From Agrobacterium vitis (GTDB taxonomy: Bacteria; Pseudomonadota; Alphaproteobacteria; Rhizobiales; Rhizobiaceae): a DNA stretch of 64,000 nt. The translations under genes were made by a program, and so were the position numbers. The notes beneath the pieces are model-generated. The model worked only from the letters and a program-made list of their open reading frames with translations, was not told where the DNA came from and did not search any database. This document shows positions 63,163-64,000 of this stretch, piece after piece. Within the stretch, counting starts at the first letter, position 1. Every line of letters starts with the position of its first letter. Where the stretch lies: contig NZ_CP118259.1 in assembly GCF_013337045.2 (NCBI RefSeq), positions 992,001-1,056,000 of the forward strand, read 5' to 3'.

Positions 63163-64000
63163 ATGAATGCTGAAACTCTCCTTGCAAGCCTGCATCTCGC
63201 CACGCCGGAGCTTCTGCTTGCGGTTGGCGCGCTGGTATTGCTGATGATCGGCGTGTTCACCAACAAGACCTCGTTGGTGACGGGCCTGGCGGTGGCGCTT
63301 CTGGCCGCTGCCTGCGCGTGGATCCTGTTGATGCCCGCCGATGGCGTCGCCTTCGGCGGTGCCTATATCTCTGACGGCTATGCCCGTTTCATGAAGGTCC
63401 TGGCCCTGATTGGCTCCATCACCACGATGGTGATGGCGTTCGGTCAGGCACGCGCCAACGATCTCGACAAGTTCGAGTTTCCGGTCTTGCTGGTGCTGGC
63501 GACCCTCGGCATTCTCTTGATGATCTCGGCCAATAGCCTGATCTCTCTTTATATGTCGCTGGAACTCCAGTCTCTGGCGCTCTACGTCATCGCCGCCATG
63601 AACCGCGACAGCGCGCGGTCTTCGGAAGCTGGCCTGAAATATTTCGTGCTTGGTGCCCTGTCGTCGGGCATGTTGCTCTACGGCATGTCTCTGGTCTACG
63701 GCTTCACCGGCAATGTCGAGTTCGACAAGATCGCTGCCGTCCTGGCCGCTGGTCACACCAATCTCGGACTTATTTTCGGTCTGGTCTTCGTGCTGGCCGG
63801 TCTCGCCTTCAAGATTTCCGCCGTTCCCTTTCATATGTGGACACCGGATGTTTACGAAGGCGCGCCGACCCCCGTCACGGCCTTTCTTGCTGCCGCCCCA
63901 AAGGTTGGCGCCATGGCGATCCTGGTGCGCATCGTTATCGACGCCTTCCAGCCGATCACCGCCGAATGGCAGCAGATCGTCGTGTTCATCGCGATTGCCT
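63163..64000 (+). CDS. nuoN: NADH-quinone oxidoreductase subunit N, 5' part
   Basis: NuoN is the third antiporter-like subunit, next to NuoK. About 279 residues are visible before the window ends, against a usual length near 480. Seen are [24 protein letters not shown] with the conserved Glu, [19 protein letters not shown], and [38 protein letters not shown] with the key Lys. AGGATCATTGGAC lies before the ATG at 63163. In rhizobia a biotin ligase or ribonuclease gene would normally follow. Confidence 0.95.
   Translation, partial: MNAETLLASLHLATPELLLAVGALVLLMIGVFTNKTSLVTGLAVALLAAACAWILLMPADGVAFGGAYISDGYARFMKVLALIGSITTMVMAFGQARANDLDKFEFPVLLVLATLGILLMISANSLISLYMSLELQSLALYVIAAMNRDSARSSEAGLKYFVLGALSSGMLLYGMSLVYGFTGNVEFDKIAAVLAAGHTNLGLIFGLVFVLAGLAFKISAVPFHMWTPDVYEGAPTPVTAFLAAAPKVGAMAILVRIVIDAFQPITAEWQQIVVFIAIA

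Overview
The window reads as a chromosome segment of an alphaproteobacterium of the Rhizobiaceae (Agrobacterium / Allorhizobium / Rhizobium group). The evidence is the protein sequences, the gene order (DUF177-plsX-fabH-ihfA-merR; rpsI/rplM; clpP-clpX-lon-hupB; a nuoA-N operon with two inserted rhizobial genes), alphaproteobacterial RpoH-type promoters, and about 106-bp RIME-like mosaic repeats. I see no CRISPR array, prophage or complete insertion sequence.

Layout. 1-4.1 kb: end of a cytochrome bc1 chaperone gene, DUF177, plsX, fabH, ihfA and a MerR regulator. 4.1-9 kb: DUF982 protein, secreted PRC-barrel protein, orphan two-PAS histidine kinase, tRNA-Pro(GGG), PHB-depolymerase-type esterase, small membrane protein. 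9.1-18.8 kb: a Wzy-type surface polysaccharide locus (two GT4 glycosyltransferases, polymerase/ligase, initiating phosphosugar transferase, Wza-like lipoprotein, a Wzz-like protein with a degenerate tyrosine-kinase domain, a GNAT protein). Its order resembles the agrobacterial unipolar polysaccharide (upp) locus. 18.9-27.5 kb: DUF2842, heme A synthase, a dioxygenase, an APH-fold kinase, argC, agmatinase, two tandem CgeB-like paralogues, an ABM protein, rpsI and rplM. 27.5-28.8 kb: about 1.3 kb without a recognisable gene, but with three tandem LexA-type half-sites, a perfect CRP-type palindrome and a 53-codon ORF. 28.8-36.3 kb: two CoA-binding proteins, O-acetylhomoserine sulfhydrylase, metallophosphoesterase, cupin, cytochrome P450 and a membrane diguanylate cyclase. 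36.6-42.4 kb: the proteostasis block clpP, clpX, lon, then hupB. 42.7-47.4 kb: DUF2256, an MFS transporter, and a MarR regulator divergent from a hydroxycinnamate operon (CoA ligase plus hydroxycinnamoyl-CoA hydratase/lyase). 47.6-48.4 kb: tRNA-Val and two tRNA-Asp genes. 48.6-64 kb: nuoA to nuoN, with nuoN cut by the window edge.

How the parts fit. Most genes are housekeeping: membrane lipid synthesis, translation, proteolysis, arginine/methionine metabolism and respiration. The niche-related genes are the polysaccharide locus, whose agrobacterial counterpart is known to be controlled by cyclic-di-GMP (a diguanylate cyclase lies at 35 kb), and the plant-phenolic degradation operon, consistent with a plant- or soil-associated lifestyle. 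The points most worth a second look are the orphan SOS/CRP-like region at 28.3 kb, the two uncharacterised genes inside the nuo operon, mutually exclusive hairpins before clpX, the Ser-to-Asn change in the hydratase/lyase active site, the kinase-dead Wzz domain, and a RIME element split by a 66-bp insert with a 9-bp target-like duplication.
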